A stretch of DNA of 33,788 nt from the NCBI GenBank assembly GCA_019192515.1, contig JAHCMM010000287.1, forward strand, positions 73 to 33,860, given 5' to 3'. Under the pieces are notes generated by a model, which did no database searches, was not told the DNA's origin, and saw only the letters and a list, made by a program, of their open reading frames with translations. Shown one piece after another: positions 9,393 to 18,783 of the stretch; positions within the stretch are counted from its first letter, which is position 1, and each line of letters opens with the position of its first letter. The translations under genes and the position numbers were made by a program. This DNA is from Cyclobacteriaceae bacterium SS2 (GTDB lineage Bacteria > Bacteroidota > Bacteroidia > Cytophagales > Cyclobacteriaceae).

Positions 9393-10301
9393 CTACCCGT
9401 TGGTACTTTCTAAACCATGTTGGTGGCCAGGACCCAAAAATAGCTCGCCTTTACCAACTAGTTGGCATTTTCCTCCAACCTTCACTTCGGTTATTTTATT
9501 CTCCGCATTTATCGTAAGGTCCAAATGTAGCTGGCTGGGGCGTCCCATCTCATATCCCTGAAGGCTTAATACCGGCATTTCCAATATCCTGTGTTTGGCT
9601 AAATAACATGCCAGTGGTCCGTTGGCAGAGCCTGTAGCCGGGTCTTCGTAAATGCCAATCAATGGGCCAAACATCCTTCCCTGCACATCACCCCCAAGCA
9701 CCCTATTCACGCTGAAGCAATAAAGCTGGGTAGTGTCTACCTGCCCTGAAAGTGCTTCCAGCAGGTCTGTTTTAATTTTGATCTTGTTAAGTGTTGCGAC
9801 ATCCCTGATAGGAATAAAAAGGATGTTGTTGCCACAGGAAATTTCCTGAATTGGTGTGTTGCCAATATCTTCAACAGGCAGGGAGAGCATGTCGGCAATG
9901 GCAGCTTTATCTTCGAAAACACGTCCATAGACCGGTAGAGGCTGGTTCATCGTGATCAGGTCTGGCTCTCCGTCTTTATAGGTAATGCTTACTGGAATAT
10001 CTCCAATTTTCTGCTTGAAGACCAGTGATTTCTGGCCTGTCTTCATGGCCAGGACATATGCTGTGCCTATGGTGGGGTGACCTGCTGTAGGTAATTCTCT
10101 TCCGGGAGTAAAAATGCGCATAGCAGGATTTTCTCCCGATTTTGAGGGAAAAAGAAATACAGTCTCAGATAAATTAAATTCTTTTGCAATGCTCTGAAAG
10201 AGTGCAGGGTCGATATCTGAAGCATCCGGAAAAACAGCTAATTGATTTCCCGAAAGCGGCTTGCTTGTAAATACATCGAGCAGATAGTACTGGAAACTCA
10301 T
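9393..10301 (-). CDS. PhzF family phenazine biosynthesis-like isomerase
   Basis: LLDVFTSKPLSGNQLAVFPDA, GRELPTAGHPTIGTAYVLA, DPATGSANGPLACYL. Confidence 0.93.
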   Translation of the reverse strand: MSFQYYLLDVFTSKPLSGNQLAVFPDASDIDPALFQSIAKEFNLSETVFLFPSKSGENPAMRIFTPGRELPTAGHPTIGTAYVLAMKTGQKSLVFKQKIGDIPVSITYKDGEPDLITMNQPLPVYGRVFEDKAAIADMLSLPVEDIGNTPIQEISCGNNILFIPIRDVATLNKIKIKTDLLEALSGQVDTTQLYCFSVNRVLGGDVQGRMFGPLIGIYEDPATGSANGPLACYLAKHRILEMPVLSLQGYEMGRPSQLHLDLTINAENKITEVKVGGKCQLVGKGELFLGPGHQHGLESTNG

Positions 10302-10412
10302 ATCGGACCAATCATGTTGGGTGCTAAGCTAGTTAAGCAATCAGGGGAAAACAAAGAGAAACAAAGAACACTTAATAAATGATTGAGGTGTTAATATTGC
10401 AGAAGAAATTTT

Positions 10413-11390
10413 ATGCCGTCATTTAGCTTAAAAGAAATCCAGGCGCCGGTCGCAGTCGAAATGGCTGAATTCGAAAAGAAATTCCGCCAGTCTATGCGTA
10501 GCAATGTCATGCTGCTCGACAAAATCACCGGCTATATTGTCAAACGTAAAGGAAAGCAGATGCGACCGCTGTTTGTTTTTCTCAGTGCGGGAGTGGCTAA
10601 TGGCATTTCTGAATCTACCTACAGAGGGGCGGCACTGATAGAGCTTTTACATACAGCTACCCTGGTGCACGATGATGTGGTAGACGATGCGCATTATCGC
10701 AGGAGCTACTTTTCCATCAATGCTTTGTGGAAGAATAAAATAGCTGTGCTGGTGGGTGACTTCCTGCTGTCACGTGGTCTGCTGTTATCACTCGAAAACA
10801 ATGACTTTGACCTGCTCAAGATCGTGTCCAATGCAGTGAAGGAGATGAGTGAAGGGGAGCTGCTGCAGATGGAGAAAGCCCGAAAGCTGGACATCACCGA
10901 GGAGGTCTACTATGAGATCATCCGACAGAAAACAGCCTCTTTGATCACTGCCTGCTGTCGAACAGGGGCAGCCTCTTCAGGAGCTTCATCAGGGATCGTG
11001 GATCAGATGACTCAGTTTGGTGAAAATGTAGGAATGGCCTTTCAGATCAAAGACGACCTGTTTGACTATGGTACCTATGAGATCGGCAAGCCAACGGGTA
11101 TAGACATTAAGGAAAAGAAAATGACTTTGCCACTGATCTATGCCCTCAACCAGTCTGGGCGATCAGAGAAGAACCGGATCAAGAAGATGATCAAGAAAAG
11201 TGCCCAGGAACCAGCCCTGGTTCATGAGGTGATCGACTTTGTGAAATCTACGGGGGGTATCCAGTATGCCATTGAGGTGATGGAACAATATCATGAAAAA
11301 GCGAAGGATATTTTGGCGCAACTTCCTGATTCTGATTACAAAACATCACTGGATCAGCTCGTGCAGTTCACCATCGACCGGACGAGGTAA
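10413..11390 (+). CDS. Polyprenyl (isoprenoid) diphosphate synthase
   Basis: First Asp-rich motif LVHDDVVDDAHYRR, GKQMRP, FQIKDDLFDY second Asp-rich motif, KPTGIDIKEKKMTLPLIYAL. Confidence 0.94.
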   Translation: MPSFSLKEIQAPVAVEMAEFEKKFRQSMRSNVMLLDKITGYIVKRKGKQMRPLFVFLSAGVANGISESTYRGAALIELLHTATLVHDDVVDDAHYRRSYFSINALWKNKIAVLVGDFLLSRGLLLSLENNDFDLLKIVSNAVKEMSEGELLQMEKARKLDITEEVYYEIIRQKTASLITACCRTGAASSGASSGIVDQMTQFGENVGMAFQIKDDLFDYGTYEIGKPTGIDIKEKKMTLPLIYALNQSGRSEKNRIKKMIKKSAQEPALVHEVIDFVKSTGGIQYAIEVMEQYHEKAKDILAQLPDSDYKTSLDQLVQFTIDRTR

Positions 11391-11425
11391 TACCATGTTT
11401 TCTGGTAATTGGGATATGGCCTTGT

Positions 11426-11433
11426 TACCTTTG
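11426..11433 (+). promoter_or_regulatory. Putative -7 element (TACCTTTG) for the SlyD-like gene
   Basis: Exact match to Bacteroidota TAnnTTTG, 69 bp upstream of the ATG at 11503. The -33 element is not clear. Confidence 0.35.
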
Positions 11434-11502
11434 CATCTTCAAATAAGCAATTCTATCAAATAAAGGAAAGCCATTTCGGTAAGTTTCCGCACAAGCAATA
11501 TT

Positions 11503-11931
11503 ATGAAAAAAGTAGAAGCAAACGACAAAGTAAAAGTACACTACACAGGAAAATTGACATCAGGAGAAGTGTTTGACTCTTCTTTGGAGAGAGATCCATT
11601 GGAGTTTACAGTTGGAGCAGGTCAGATGATCAAAGGGTTTGACCAGGCTGTGAATGGTATGGAACTCAACGAAAAGAAAACTGTAACCATCCCTTCAGGA
11701 GAGGCTTACGGAGAAAGAAATGAGCAGCTTATCCAGGCTGTGCCAAGAACTGATCTTCCACAAGATATGAAACCTGAGGTAGGACAGACACTGGTAGCTA
11801 CCAACGATCAGGGCCATCAAACGCATGTGGTAGTTACTGAAGTAGCGGATGCAACGATCACGATTGATGCCAACCACCCTTTAGCGGGTAAAGATCTTGT
11901 ATTTGAGATCGAGCTGGTTGAGATCGCATAA
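11503..11931 (+). CDS. slyD: FKBP-type (SlyD-like) peptidyl-prolyl cis-trans isomerase
   Basis: VHYTGKLTSGEVFDSSLERDPLEFTVGAGQMIKGFDQAVNGM; insert-in-flap-type domain; NHPLAGKDLVFEIELVEI. No His-rich tail. Confidence 0.92.
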   Translation: MKKVEANDKVKVHYTGKLTSGEVFDSSLERDPLEFTVGAGQMIKGFDQAVNGMELNEKKTVTIPSGEAYGERNEQLIQAVPRTDLPQDMKPEVGQTLVATNDQGHQTHVVVTEVADATITIDANHPLAGKDLVFEIELVEIA

Positions 11932-11953
11932 TTTCACAAATAGTATTTAAAAT

Positions 11954-11996
11954 ACAGCCAGGTTGTCCTAGTGGATCACCTGGCTGTTTTGTTTTT
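11954..11996 (+). terminator. Rho-independent terminator downstream of the slyD-like gene
   Basis: ACAGCCAGGT (11954-11963) / ACCTGGCTGT (11978-11987), perfect 10-bp stem, then TTTGTTTTT. The T-tract runs into the stop codon of the convergent gene at 11995. Confidence 0.9.
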
Positions 11997-12735
11997 ACAG
12001 GGCTGTGATTCCCTGATACAACATAAGCAGACCACTTATTACCATAAAGAGGATCACCCACTTTCTGAATGACTGATCCGAAACGCGTTTTAGCACAAGT
12101 TTGCCAAAATAGCTTCCGACAGAGATTCCAAGACCTAAAGCGATGGCAGGATATATTACTTCAGTGGACATCAACCCAAAGTAGGCGTAACTTCCGATCT
12201 GCGCCAGACCCATGAAGAAGCTATTGGCTGTTTTTGTGGCAATGAGCGATTCTTTAGTGATTCCCAGGTTGAGATAAAATGGATTCAAAACAGGGCCCAG
12301 GCCCCCGATAATAGTCCCCAGTATAGAGATTAGAAAACCAAGAGGGAGGAGATAAGAATACTTCATTTGGAAAGATTTCTTCTTTTTACCCCAGCTGAAT
12401 TGCCAGATAGTGCTGACCAGGAACAAACCAATGATGATTTGGAGCCAGTCGATTTTGAGTGTGGAAAAAAGCATGGCACCCAAAAAAGCACCTGTCATGG
12501 CAGCAGGTACATAGAAGAGCGTAGCTTTCCAGTTGATGTCTTTCCAGAAAATAATTATCCGTACAGGGCGTCCGATGAGGTTACCTGTATTGAGGATGGG
12601 AGCTGCAATTCCTGGTCCGGCCAGGTAGTTCACAATAGGTACAAGGACTAACGCTCCACCTCCTGCAGTCAGAGTCGCCATTGTAAAGGTGATTGCACCA
12701 GCCAGAAAAATAAAGCCGAGAAGCCAGTAGTCCAC
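11995..12735 (-). CDS. TauE/SafE family sulfite/sulfonate exporter-like membrane protein
   Basis: Polytopic; GGGALVLVPIVNYL, GNLIGRPVRI, GTIIGGLGPVLNPFYLNLGITKESLIATKTANSFF, SVGSYFGKLVLKRV. Confidence 0.85.
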   Translation of the reverse strand: MDYWLLGFIFLAGAITFTMATLTAGGGALVLVPIVNYLAGPGIAAPILNTGNLIGRPVRIIIFWKDINWKATLFYVPAAMTGAFLGAMLFSTLKIDWLQIIIGLFLVSTIWQFSWGKKKKSFQMKYSYLLPLGFLISILGTIIGGLGPVLNPFYLNLGITKESLIATKTANSFFMGLAQIGSYAYFGLMSTEVIYPAIALGLGISVGSYFGKLVLKRVSDQSFRKWVILFMVISGLLMLYQGITAL

Positions 12736-12801
12736 CAGATTTGAATGTCTTAAACTATCATTTAAGTTAAGTTATTCAATTTCAAATCGAAAGTGCCCTG
12801 T

Positions 12802-15800
12802 TTATTTCGACTTGCTATTCAGCCAATCCAGCATGTCTTCCTGGTACTCTCCAAGATACCTGTGACCCACATTTTTCACCTCTTTCCAGGATAGATCTAC
12901 TCCTTCTTGCTCCAACAGGTCTTTTAAAATTACATTATTGTCTTTCCACCGCTCCAGCTCACCCCATGCCATCCAGACAGGTGTATTTTTAAATTTGGCT
13001 GCTTCCTCTTTGGTTGGTTCCTGTAAAAATGCCGCGCTATACATACCAATAGCCGCCCAGCGATCAAGTGTCTTTTGACCGATATGAAATGACCCATTTC
13101 CTCCCATGGAAAACCCATACATGTATTGTCTCTTTGGATCAGTCTTAAACATCTTATCAAAATCTGCCAGAACCTCCAGGATGTCTGTCTCAGCTATATC
13201 GCGGTAAAATTTATCGCCCCTTCCCCAGGGGAGGATAAACAGACCATCTTTTCGGTAACCCATATTGGTCACACCGGCAATCTCTGGTTGCAGAGGATGA
13301 TACAGCATCCTGCGTGGGTTGTTGTTTCTCCCACCACCACTGCCATGGAGTTCCATGTAGAAGGGTAGCTGTTTTGTCTTCTTCGGGTTGAAATCCTGTG
13401 GGATAAACAGCCAATAGAAGCTGTATTTTCCATCCGTTAGAGATTTAAAAGACATCATGAGGGGACGAGGACCATCTTTATAAGTTTCCCACTCTGTGCC
13501 TCCGTTTTTGAAGAAGTTGAGTACCATCGAAGCGGATTCTATGTCTTCGTCCGTAATGTCAAAACCGTGGGTAGTATCCTTTGTAAACCTCGCGATCGAT
13601 TCAAAATGACGCTTCATCAGAGGATTCTTTTCTTTGGCAGCCAGGGAGTTCATCAGGTTCGCCAGTTGATCGGGTGCATCTTTTTCAATCTTCACTGCGA
13701 GACTGGTGTTGTAAGTAAAGGAATAGCTGCCTGACCCCACCTCAATCACCACATTTCCATTCTCTTCTTTAGCATTTGGGAAACTGCCTGTAATGGGTTT
13801 TCCATTCTCCCGTATCTTATTGATTTTGGTTTTAGGCAGGGTAATGGTGGCTGTGGTGTTGGCTGGTATCGTGCAATAGACGGTCAGGTTGCCATTGTCA
13901 ATTTTCCAGCCGGAGACAATTTTGCCATACTTACTTTCATGGGTTGCTTCAGCATGATCCAGTCTTGAGCTTGGTTGAGGCTGTATGAGTATGTGTTTAT
14001 AGCCAGGTGCACCAATTTCCATTCCTGCCACTACCCTGTACATCCAGTCGCCAATGGCACCATAGGCGTAGTGGTTGAAGCTGTTCATGCTCACATTCTG
14101 GAAGGTGCTGTCGGGCTTTTGACCATCCCATCGCTCCCAAATGGTGGTGGCTCCCATTTTCACGGGATAAAGCCATGAAGGAAATTCTTCCTGGAGCAGG
14201 AGATCATAAGCCACATCAGTTTTTCCATTTTCTGAGAGCACATGGCAGATGTAGGGAGTCCCCAGGAAACCTGTAGAAAGGTGGTTGCCCCGGCTACGGA
14301 TATTGTCTACCAGATAGTTTACTGCATTGTTCTTTTGGGCTTCGGGAAGCAGGTCAAACATCAGGGCAAGTACATATGAAGTCTGGCTATGTGAAATGAT
14401 CCGTCCTGTCGGAGTGATATAATTTTCGGAAAATGCCTGCTTGATCTTCTCCAACAGATCTGAATATTCTTTCACATCTGCTTCATTACCCAGTACTTCG
14501 GCTGCTTTGATCAAAAGCTGAGTAGAATACGCATAGAAAGCAGTGGCAATCAGATCCTGATCGGTGTGTCCGTCAGGTACAGTCCACTTCGACAGCTCCG
14601 GCTTGAAGAAAAGCCAATCGCCGAAGACGCTCCCATCTTCCCAGATATAATTCCTTCCGGCATCCCTGCGAACGAAATCCACATACTTTTTCATGGAGGG
14701 ATACTGGGTGGCTAGTAGTTCTTTATCACCATATACCTTGTACATAGTCCAGGGGGCAATGGTGACTACATCTGCCCAGCCAGCAGAAGCTCTCACGCTT
14801 CCCAATACATTCGGCACCACAAAGGGAATTGCTCCGGCCTCACTTTGTTCGGCAGCTACATCTTTGAGCCACTTGGTAAAAAAAGCAGCCACATCCATGT
14901 TATATGCAGCAGTCCTCACAAAAGCCTGGGCATCACCTGTCCAGCCCAGTCTTTCATCGCGCTGAGGGCAGTCGGTAGGTACATCCAAAAAGTTTCCTTT
15001 CTGGCCCCATTGGATGTTTTTCTGAAGTTGATTGATCAATGGATTGGAACACTCAAATGTACCGATGGGCTCCATATCAGAATGTATGACCACACCGGTG
15101 AGATGTTCCGGCTTCAGCTCCCCGGGAAATCCGTCTAACGCCACATACCTGAATCCCATAAAAGTGAAAGAAGGCTCATAAATCTCATCTCCTTTTCCAT
15201 TGAGGGTATACTGCAGGGTTGCCCTGGCAGCTCGAAGGTTGTCCGTATAGAATTCCCCGTATTTGTCCATTACCTCTGCATGCCGGATGGTAACGGTTGT
15301 TCCGGCACTACCATTCACCTTGAGCCGGATCCAGCCTACCATATTCTGACCGAAATCAGCTACCAGAGTACCCTTGGGAGTTTTCCAGATCTTTATCGGT
15401 TTGATTTCTTCAATTTTTCTTACAGGGACGGTCTCGGTGGGGATTAGTTCTTTATAACCATATTCAGCTACGTTTACTGGTTTCCACCCGCTGTCATTAA
15501 ATGCAGCAGAACTCCAGTTATCCATCTCTTTTCTGGCATCATATGTTTCACCGTTATACAGACTGTTCATAACAATGGGGCCATCATCAGTACCTTTCCA
15601 GGTATTGTCAGAAAGGATCATTTCGGAAGTGCCGTCTGCATATTCAATTTGGATCTGACAAAGCAGACCAAGCTTCTTTCCATACACGCCCCAGTTATCT
15701 TCCCACGCCAGGTGTCCTCGGTACCAGCCATCTCCCAGCATGGCCCCAATGGCGTTTTCTCCCTTGGATAGTAAACTGGTAATGTCATATACCTGGTACT

Positions 15801-16410
15801 GCAGCCGGTCCTGGTACCTGGTCCATCCGGGGGTAAATACCTCATCGCCCACCTGTTTTCCATTGATGAACAGTTCATAAATCCCATGGGCAGTTACATA
15901 GGCTCTGGCGCTCTTTACTTCCTTATTGAGTGTGGCTTTTTTTCTAACCAGCAATGCCGGAGCATTTGCCTGTTCTTTCTGCACGGGTTCAATCCATTGA
16001 GCCTTCCAGTCATCTTCAAAAAGACCCATCTCCCAGTAAGCAGGAGTGCTCCAGGCTGACACGTTTCCATTTTGGTCCCATACTCTTACCCGCCAATAGT
16101 AGCGATTTCCGGAAGCCAGTTTGTCACCTGAATAGGGGACAAGAACAGACTGATCGCTGGCTACCTTGCTACTTTCCCAGGTAAGGTGGGTTGTGGGGAA
16201 GTTATTCACCTCGGCTACCTGCACCTGATAGTGCATTTGCAAAATATTCTTTTCTGAGGACCTGATTTTCCAGCTCAGACGAGGTGAAGTTGTTTCCAGC
16301 CCCATTGGGTTTTGCTTATGTTCTACGGTGAGACCATATACCTCCAGGTTTTGGGATATAGCCACACCGGATATGAGTAACGCGATAGCGAAAGTGCCGA
16401 GGAATTTCAT
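12802..16410 (-). CDS. Secreted GH78 alpha-L-rhamnosidase fused to a C-terminal alpha/beta-hydrolase (esterase-like) domain
   Basis: Signal peptide; rhamnosidase landmarks NPMGLETTSPRLSWKI, FTPGWTRYQDRLQYQVYDIT, GWYRGHLAW, DVPTDCPQRDERLGWTGDAQAFVRTAAYNMD, GATTIWERWDGQ, MNSFNHYAYGAIGDWMYR. After ~residue 900: FYMELHGSGGGRNNNPRRM, GFSMGGNGSFHIG, VGHRYLGEYQEDMLDWL. Confidence 0.93.
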   Translation of the reverse strand: MKFLGTFAIALLISGVAISQNLEVYGLTVEHKQNPMGLETTSPRLSWKIRSSEKNILQMHYQVQVAEVNNFPTTHLTWESSKVASDQSVLVPYSGDKLASGNRYYWRVRVWDQNGNVSAWSTPAYWEMGLFEDDWKAQWIEPVQKEQANAPALLVRKKATLNKEVKSARAYVTAHGIYELFINGKQVGDEVFTPGWTRYQDRLQYQVYDITSLLSKGENAIGAMLGDGWYRGHLAWEDNWGVYGKKLGLLCQIQIEYADGTSEMILSDNTWKGTDDGPIVMNSLYNGETYDARKEMDNWSSAAFNDSGWKPVNVAEYGYKELIPTETVPVRKIEEIKPIKIWKTPKGTLVADFGQNMVGWIRLKVNGSAGTTVTIRHAEVMDKYGEFYTDNLRAARATLQYTLNGKGDEIYEPSFTFMGFRYVALDGFPGELKPEHLTGVVIHSDMEPIGTFECSNPLINQLQKNIQWGQKGNFLDVPTDCPQRDERLGWTGDAQAFVRTAAYNMDVAAFFTKWLKDVAAEQSEAGAIPFVVPNVLGSVRASAGWADVVTIAPWTMYKVYGDKELLATQYPSMKKYVDFVRRDAGRNYIWEDGSVFGDWLFFKPELSKWTVPDGHTDQDLIATAFYAYSTQLLIKAAEVLGNEADVKEYSDLLEKIKQAFSENYITPTGRIISHSQTSYVLALMFDLLPEAQKNNAVNYLVDNIRSRGNHLSTGFLGTPYICHVLSENGKTDVAYDLLLQEEFPSWLYPVKMGATTIWERWDGQKPDSTFQNVSMNSFNHYAYGAIGDWMYRVVAGMEIGAPGYKHILIQPQPSSRLDHAEATHESKYGKIVSGWKIDNGNLTVYCTIPANTTATITLPKTKINKIRENGKPITGSFPNAKEENGNVVIEVGSGSYSFTYNTSLAVKIEKDAPDQLANLMNSLAAKEKNPLMKRHFESIARFTKDTTHGFDITDEDIESASMVLNFFKNGGTEWETYKDGPRPLMMSFKSLTDGKYSFYWLFIPQDFNPKKTKQLPFYMELHGSGGGRNNNPRRMLYHPLQPEIAGVTNMGYRKDGLFILPWGRGDKFYRDIAETDILEVLADFDKMFKTDPKRQYMYGFSMGGNGSFHIGQKTLDRWAAIGMYSAAFLQEPTKEEAAKFKNTPVWMAWGELERWKDNNVILKDLLEQEGVDLSWKEVKNVGHRYLGEYQEDMLDWLNSKSK

Positions 16411-16429
16411 AGGATCTAAATGTTGAATT

Positions 16430-16464
16430 ATTTACCTGCTAAAGGTATCCACTATCAGGTAAAT
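16430..16464. promoter_or_regulatory. Inverted repeat upstream of the GH78 fusion (candidate operator)
   Basis: ATTTACCTG (16430-16438) / CAGGTAAAT (16456-16464), perfect 9-bp arms, 17-bp spacer enclosing minus-strand TACCTTTA. Confidence 0.6.
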
Positions 16465-16503
16465 CACTGTCTTGGGCTTACAGGATTTTACCCTATGGAT
16501 GGT

Positions 16504-17430
16504 TTAGGATTTCAACACCTGTCTGCGCTTCAGGTTGATCATAATGGCACTCGCGATGATGATGATCATACCTACCATTTGAAAAGTGGAAATGGTCTCA
16601 TTGGCGAAGAGCCATCCGATAAGTACCGCAATGATGGGGTTGACGAACGCGTAGGTTCCCACTACAGCTGCAGGCTTTTGGGTAAGTAGCCACGTATAGG
16701 CTACCAATCCGACTATGGAGCCGGCAAGGGCCAGGTAAACAATTGCTGACCAGGCTCTGATACCCACATTAGAAAAGTCAGTGTGACTGTATTCACCAAG
16801 AATACCACTGAGAAGTAGTGAAAGAAGAGAAGCAAAAACAAATTGCCATCCCAGGTTCATGTACATAGAATCGCGGGGAGGGTAACTTTTATACAAGAGT
16901 GTACCAAACACCCAGCTGATAGCTCCAACTATTACCAGTCCTGTCGCTATGAGTTCCAGACTGGAGGAAGCAACTCCTTCACTGGTAAGCTTCTCGCCAA
17001 ACAGGGTGAGAATACCGATAAAACCTAGTGCCACACCCAGGATGATAAAAGGATTATTGAAATAAAGCTTCCAGTTGCCCTTATCAATAATGACAAACCA
17101 AAGCGGAATGGTGGCCACCAGGACGGAAGCATATCCTGTTGCTATATATTGCTCGGACCAAACCAACAATCCCTGTCCACCAACCATGATGATCAATGCA
17201 AAAAATGCATTTCTGACCATAGAGTGAAATTTGGGCCACTTCTGGCCAGCCCACAAACAATATGCAACCAGGATAACACCAGCCATCATAAAACGTACCG
17301 ACGCCATCATGAATGGGGGAAGTCCATCCAGGCCGATCCTGATTGCCATGTATGTAGTACCCCAGATCAGGTAGATACACAGGAAGGCAATGATGATCAA
17401 AAGTTGATTAGAGATCTGTCTCTGCGCCAC
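16504..17430 (-). CDS. EamA/DMT family transporter
   Basis: About 10 TM segments; IYLIWGTTYMAIRIGLDGLPPFMMASVRFMMAG; second half AFVNPIIAVLIGWLFANETIS. Confidence 0.92.
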   Translation of the reverse strand: MAQRQISNQLLIIIAFLCIYLIWGTTYMAIRIGLDGLPPFMMASVRFMMAGVILVAYCLWAGQKWPKFHSMVRNAFFALIIMVGGQGLLVWSEQYIATGYASVLVATIPLWFVIIDKGNWKLYFNNPFIILGVALGFIGILTLFGEKLTSEGVASSSLELIATGLVIVGAISWVFGTLLYKSYPPRDSMYMNLGWQFVFASLLSLLLSGILGEYSHTDFSNVGIRAWSAIVYLALAGSIVGLVAYTWLLTQKPAAVVGTYAFVNPIIAVLIGWLFANETISTFQMVGMIIIIASAIMINLKRRQVLKS

Positions 17431-17521
17431 TGGCTTGTCAATTTGAGCGCTAAAGTACTACAAGGGCAATTTGGAAACTAAAATTGAGTTTTAATTGTAT
17501 GTAATATTGGAGGAGGTTGTC

Positions 17522-17902
17522 ATGAAGAAGATAGTTATTTGGCTTATTTCGTTGCTTTTATTGGGGTGTGCTCAACACATCTCACCTCACAGACCGGTGA
17601 GCAGCAACATCATTCAGGAGACAGACGATGAAAAACATGAAATCGTGATCCTTGATCCTGCATTTCAGTCCTGGTTTGTGAGCAATGCGAAGCCAATAGG
17701 ATTTTATTCACTCCGTTTTTATGAATCCCACAACATCAGATATGTCACTTCGTGGAATCAAAAGGCCAGAAATGCCTATGGACCTATTACAAATGAGATC
17801 AATTACGATCCAAACGAAGACTACGGACTTGAAGTAAACTATCAACTTTACTGGTATTTCAAGTATATCGAATCTATTTACGGTCGGTATTTCCTCCTTT
17901 AG
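17522..17902 (+). CDS. DUF6146-like lipoprotein
   Basis: Lipobox LLLLGCAQ; EIVILDPAFQSWFVS, EINYDPNEDYGLEVNYQLYWYFKYIESIYGRYF. Track start 17495 is earlier; ATG AAG AAG at 17522 gives a proper signal peptide. Confidence 0.75.
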   Translation: MKKIVIWLISLLLLGCAQHISPHRPVSSNIIQETDDEKHEIVILDPAFQSWFVSNAKPIGFYSLRFYESHNIRYVTSWNQKARNAYGPITNEINYDPNEDYGLEVNYQLYWYFKYIESIYGRYFLL

Positions 17903-18075
17903 GTCACTTTTTTCTTCCCCTTGATAAAATAAATAAGAGGACCAACGATCGGAAATAGTATTACGAGTACCATCCACAATATTCTATGGTTCATATCCAT
18001 AGTGGCTCTAATTACATCCAGCATTGCCCATATTGCCAGGGAAACGGCTACAATTCCAAATATTAAACCTTCCAT
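17899..18075 (-). CDS. 58-aa PLDc_N-type small membrane protein
   Basis: Hand translation: MEGLIFGIVAVSLAIWAMLDVIRATMDMNHRILWMVLVILFPIVGPLIYFIKGKKKVT*. Pattern xWMxxVxxFPxxGPxxYFxxGxKK is typical of PLDc_N. Below the apparent ORF-track length cutoff. Confidence 0.85.
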   Translation of the reverse strand: MEGLIFGIVAVSLAIWAMLDVIRATMDMNHRILWMVLVILFPIVGPLIYFIKGKKKVT

Positions 18076-18249
18076 TTTTTTATTTAAATCTAAATATTTT
18101 AGAAGATAACAGGGTTGACTGATTTCATATATAAATATGACTTTTAATGGAATATTAATTGTCCACCATATATTACATTGAAGTTGGAAATTGTTTTAAA
18201 GGATTAATTGGTGTCCGGCATTAAGGTCTACCCGTTAAATCTACTAGTG

Positions 18250-18783
18250 ATGATGAGGCGATTATTCATATTGTTTACCGTGGTTTTGTTTTCATCCTGT
18301 TCAACTTTCAAGGTGAGGGTCTACTACGATGAGCGTTTCGAATTTGAAAATTTTAAATCCTTTTGCTGGATGAGTGGGTGTGAATTCAATATTGAAGGAC
18401 CTTCATATCTTGCAGGCGATACCTCTATTGTGCACTCCTTTATGAGAGAAATCAAGTCTCAGTTACAGGATAAAGGGTTTACATATAATGATGAAACCCC
18501 TGACTTTCTCATCAATCTCCATGTGGTAGCCTTCGAAAAAGAAGTGGGTGGATATACGCCTTATCACATTTATGGGCAGGAAAATGATTTCACACCTTTT
18601 CTGGCAGAAGAGTCTTACCAGTACCTGGAAGGGTCTCTGATTATTGATATAGCTAATTATAAAACCAGTACAGTGGTGTGGCGCTCAGATGTGATCGGGT
18701 ATACAGATTCTGGAAAGGTATTTTCTGAAAAAACCATCAGACACGTCATTTCCAAAGCACTCAGGCAATTTCCTCCTGATTGA
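18250..18783 (+). CDS. DUF4136-like lipoprotein (copy 1)
   Basis: Lipobox VVLFSSCST; DERFEFENFKSFCW, QLQDKGFTYNDETPDFLINLHV, GSLIIDIANYKTSTVVWRSD. ATG ATG AGG at 18250 is the likely start. Confidence 0.75.
   Translation: MMRRLFILFTVVLFSSCSTFKVRVYYDERFEFENFKSFCWMSGCEFNIEGPSYLAGDTSIVHSFMREIKSQLQDKGFTYNDETPDFLINLHVVAFEKEVGGYTPYHIYGQENDFTPFLAEESYQYLEGSLIIDIANYKTSTVVWRSDVIGYTDSGKVFSEKTIRHVISKALRQFPPD

Noticed and set aside
6335-9561. Track ORFs antisense to the plug-repeat gene, gpsA, the acyltransferase and phzF (e.g. 6335-6649 -, 7013-7444 +, 8397-8771 +, 9349-9561 +)
   Set aside because: Antisense to genes with strong motif support; compositionally unconvincing.
10366-10400. Imperfect dyad AACACTT...AGGTGTT before the polyprenyl synthase gene
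   Set aside because: One mismatch in short arms within an AT-rich region; not distinguishable from chance.
18089-18103. Palindrome TCTAAATATTTTAGA upstream of the PLDc_N gene as an extra BlaI operator
   Set aside because: Resembles the BlaI-type sites but the arms are one base further apart (CTAA-N5-TTAG versus CTAA-N4-TTAG) and the region is AT-rich; insufficient support.
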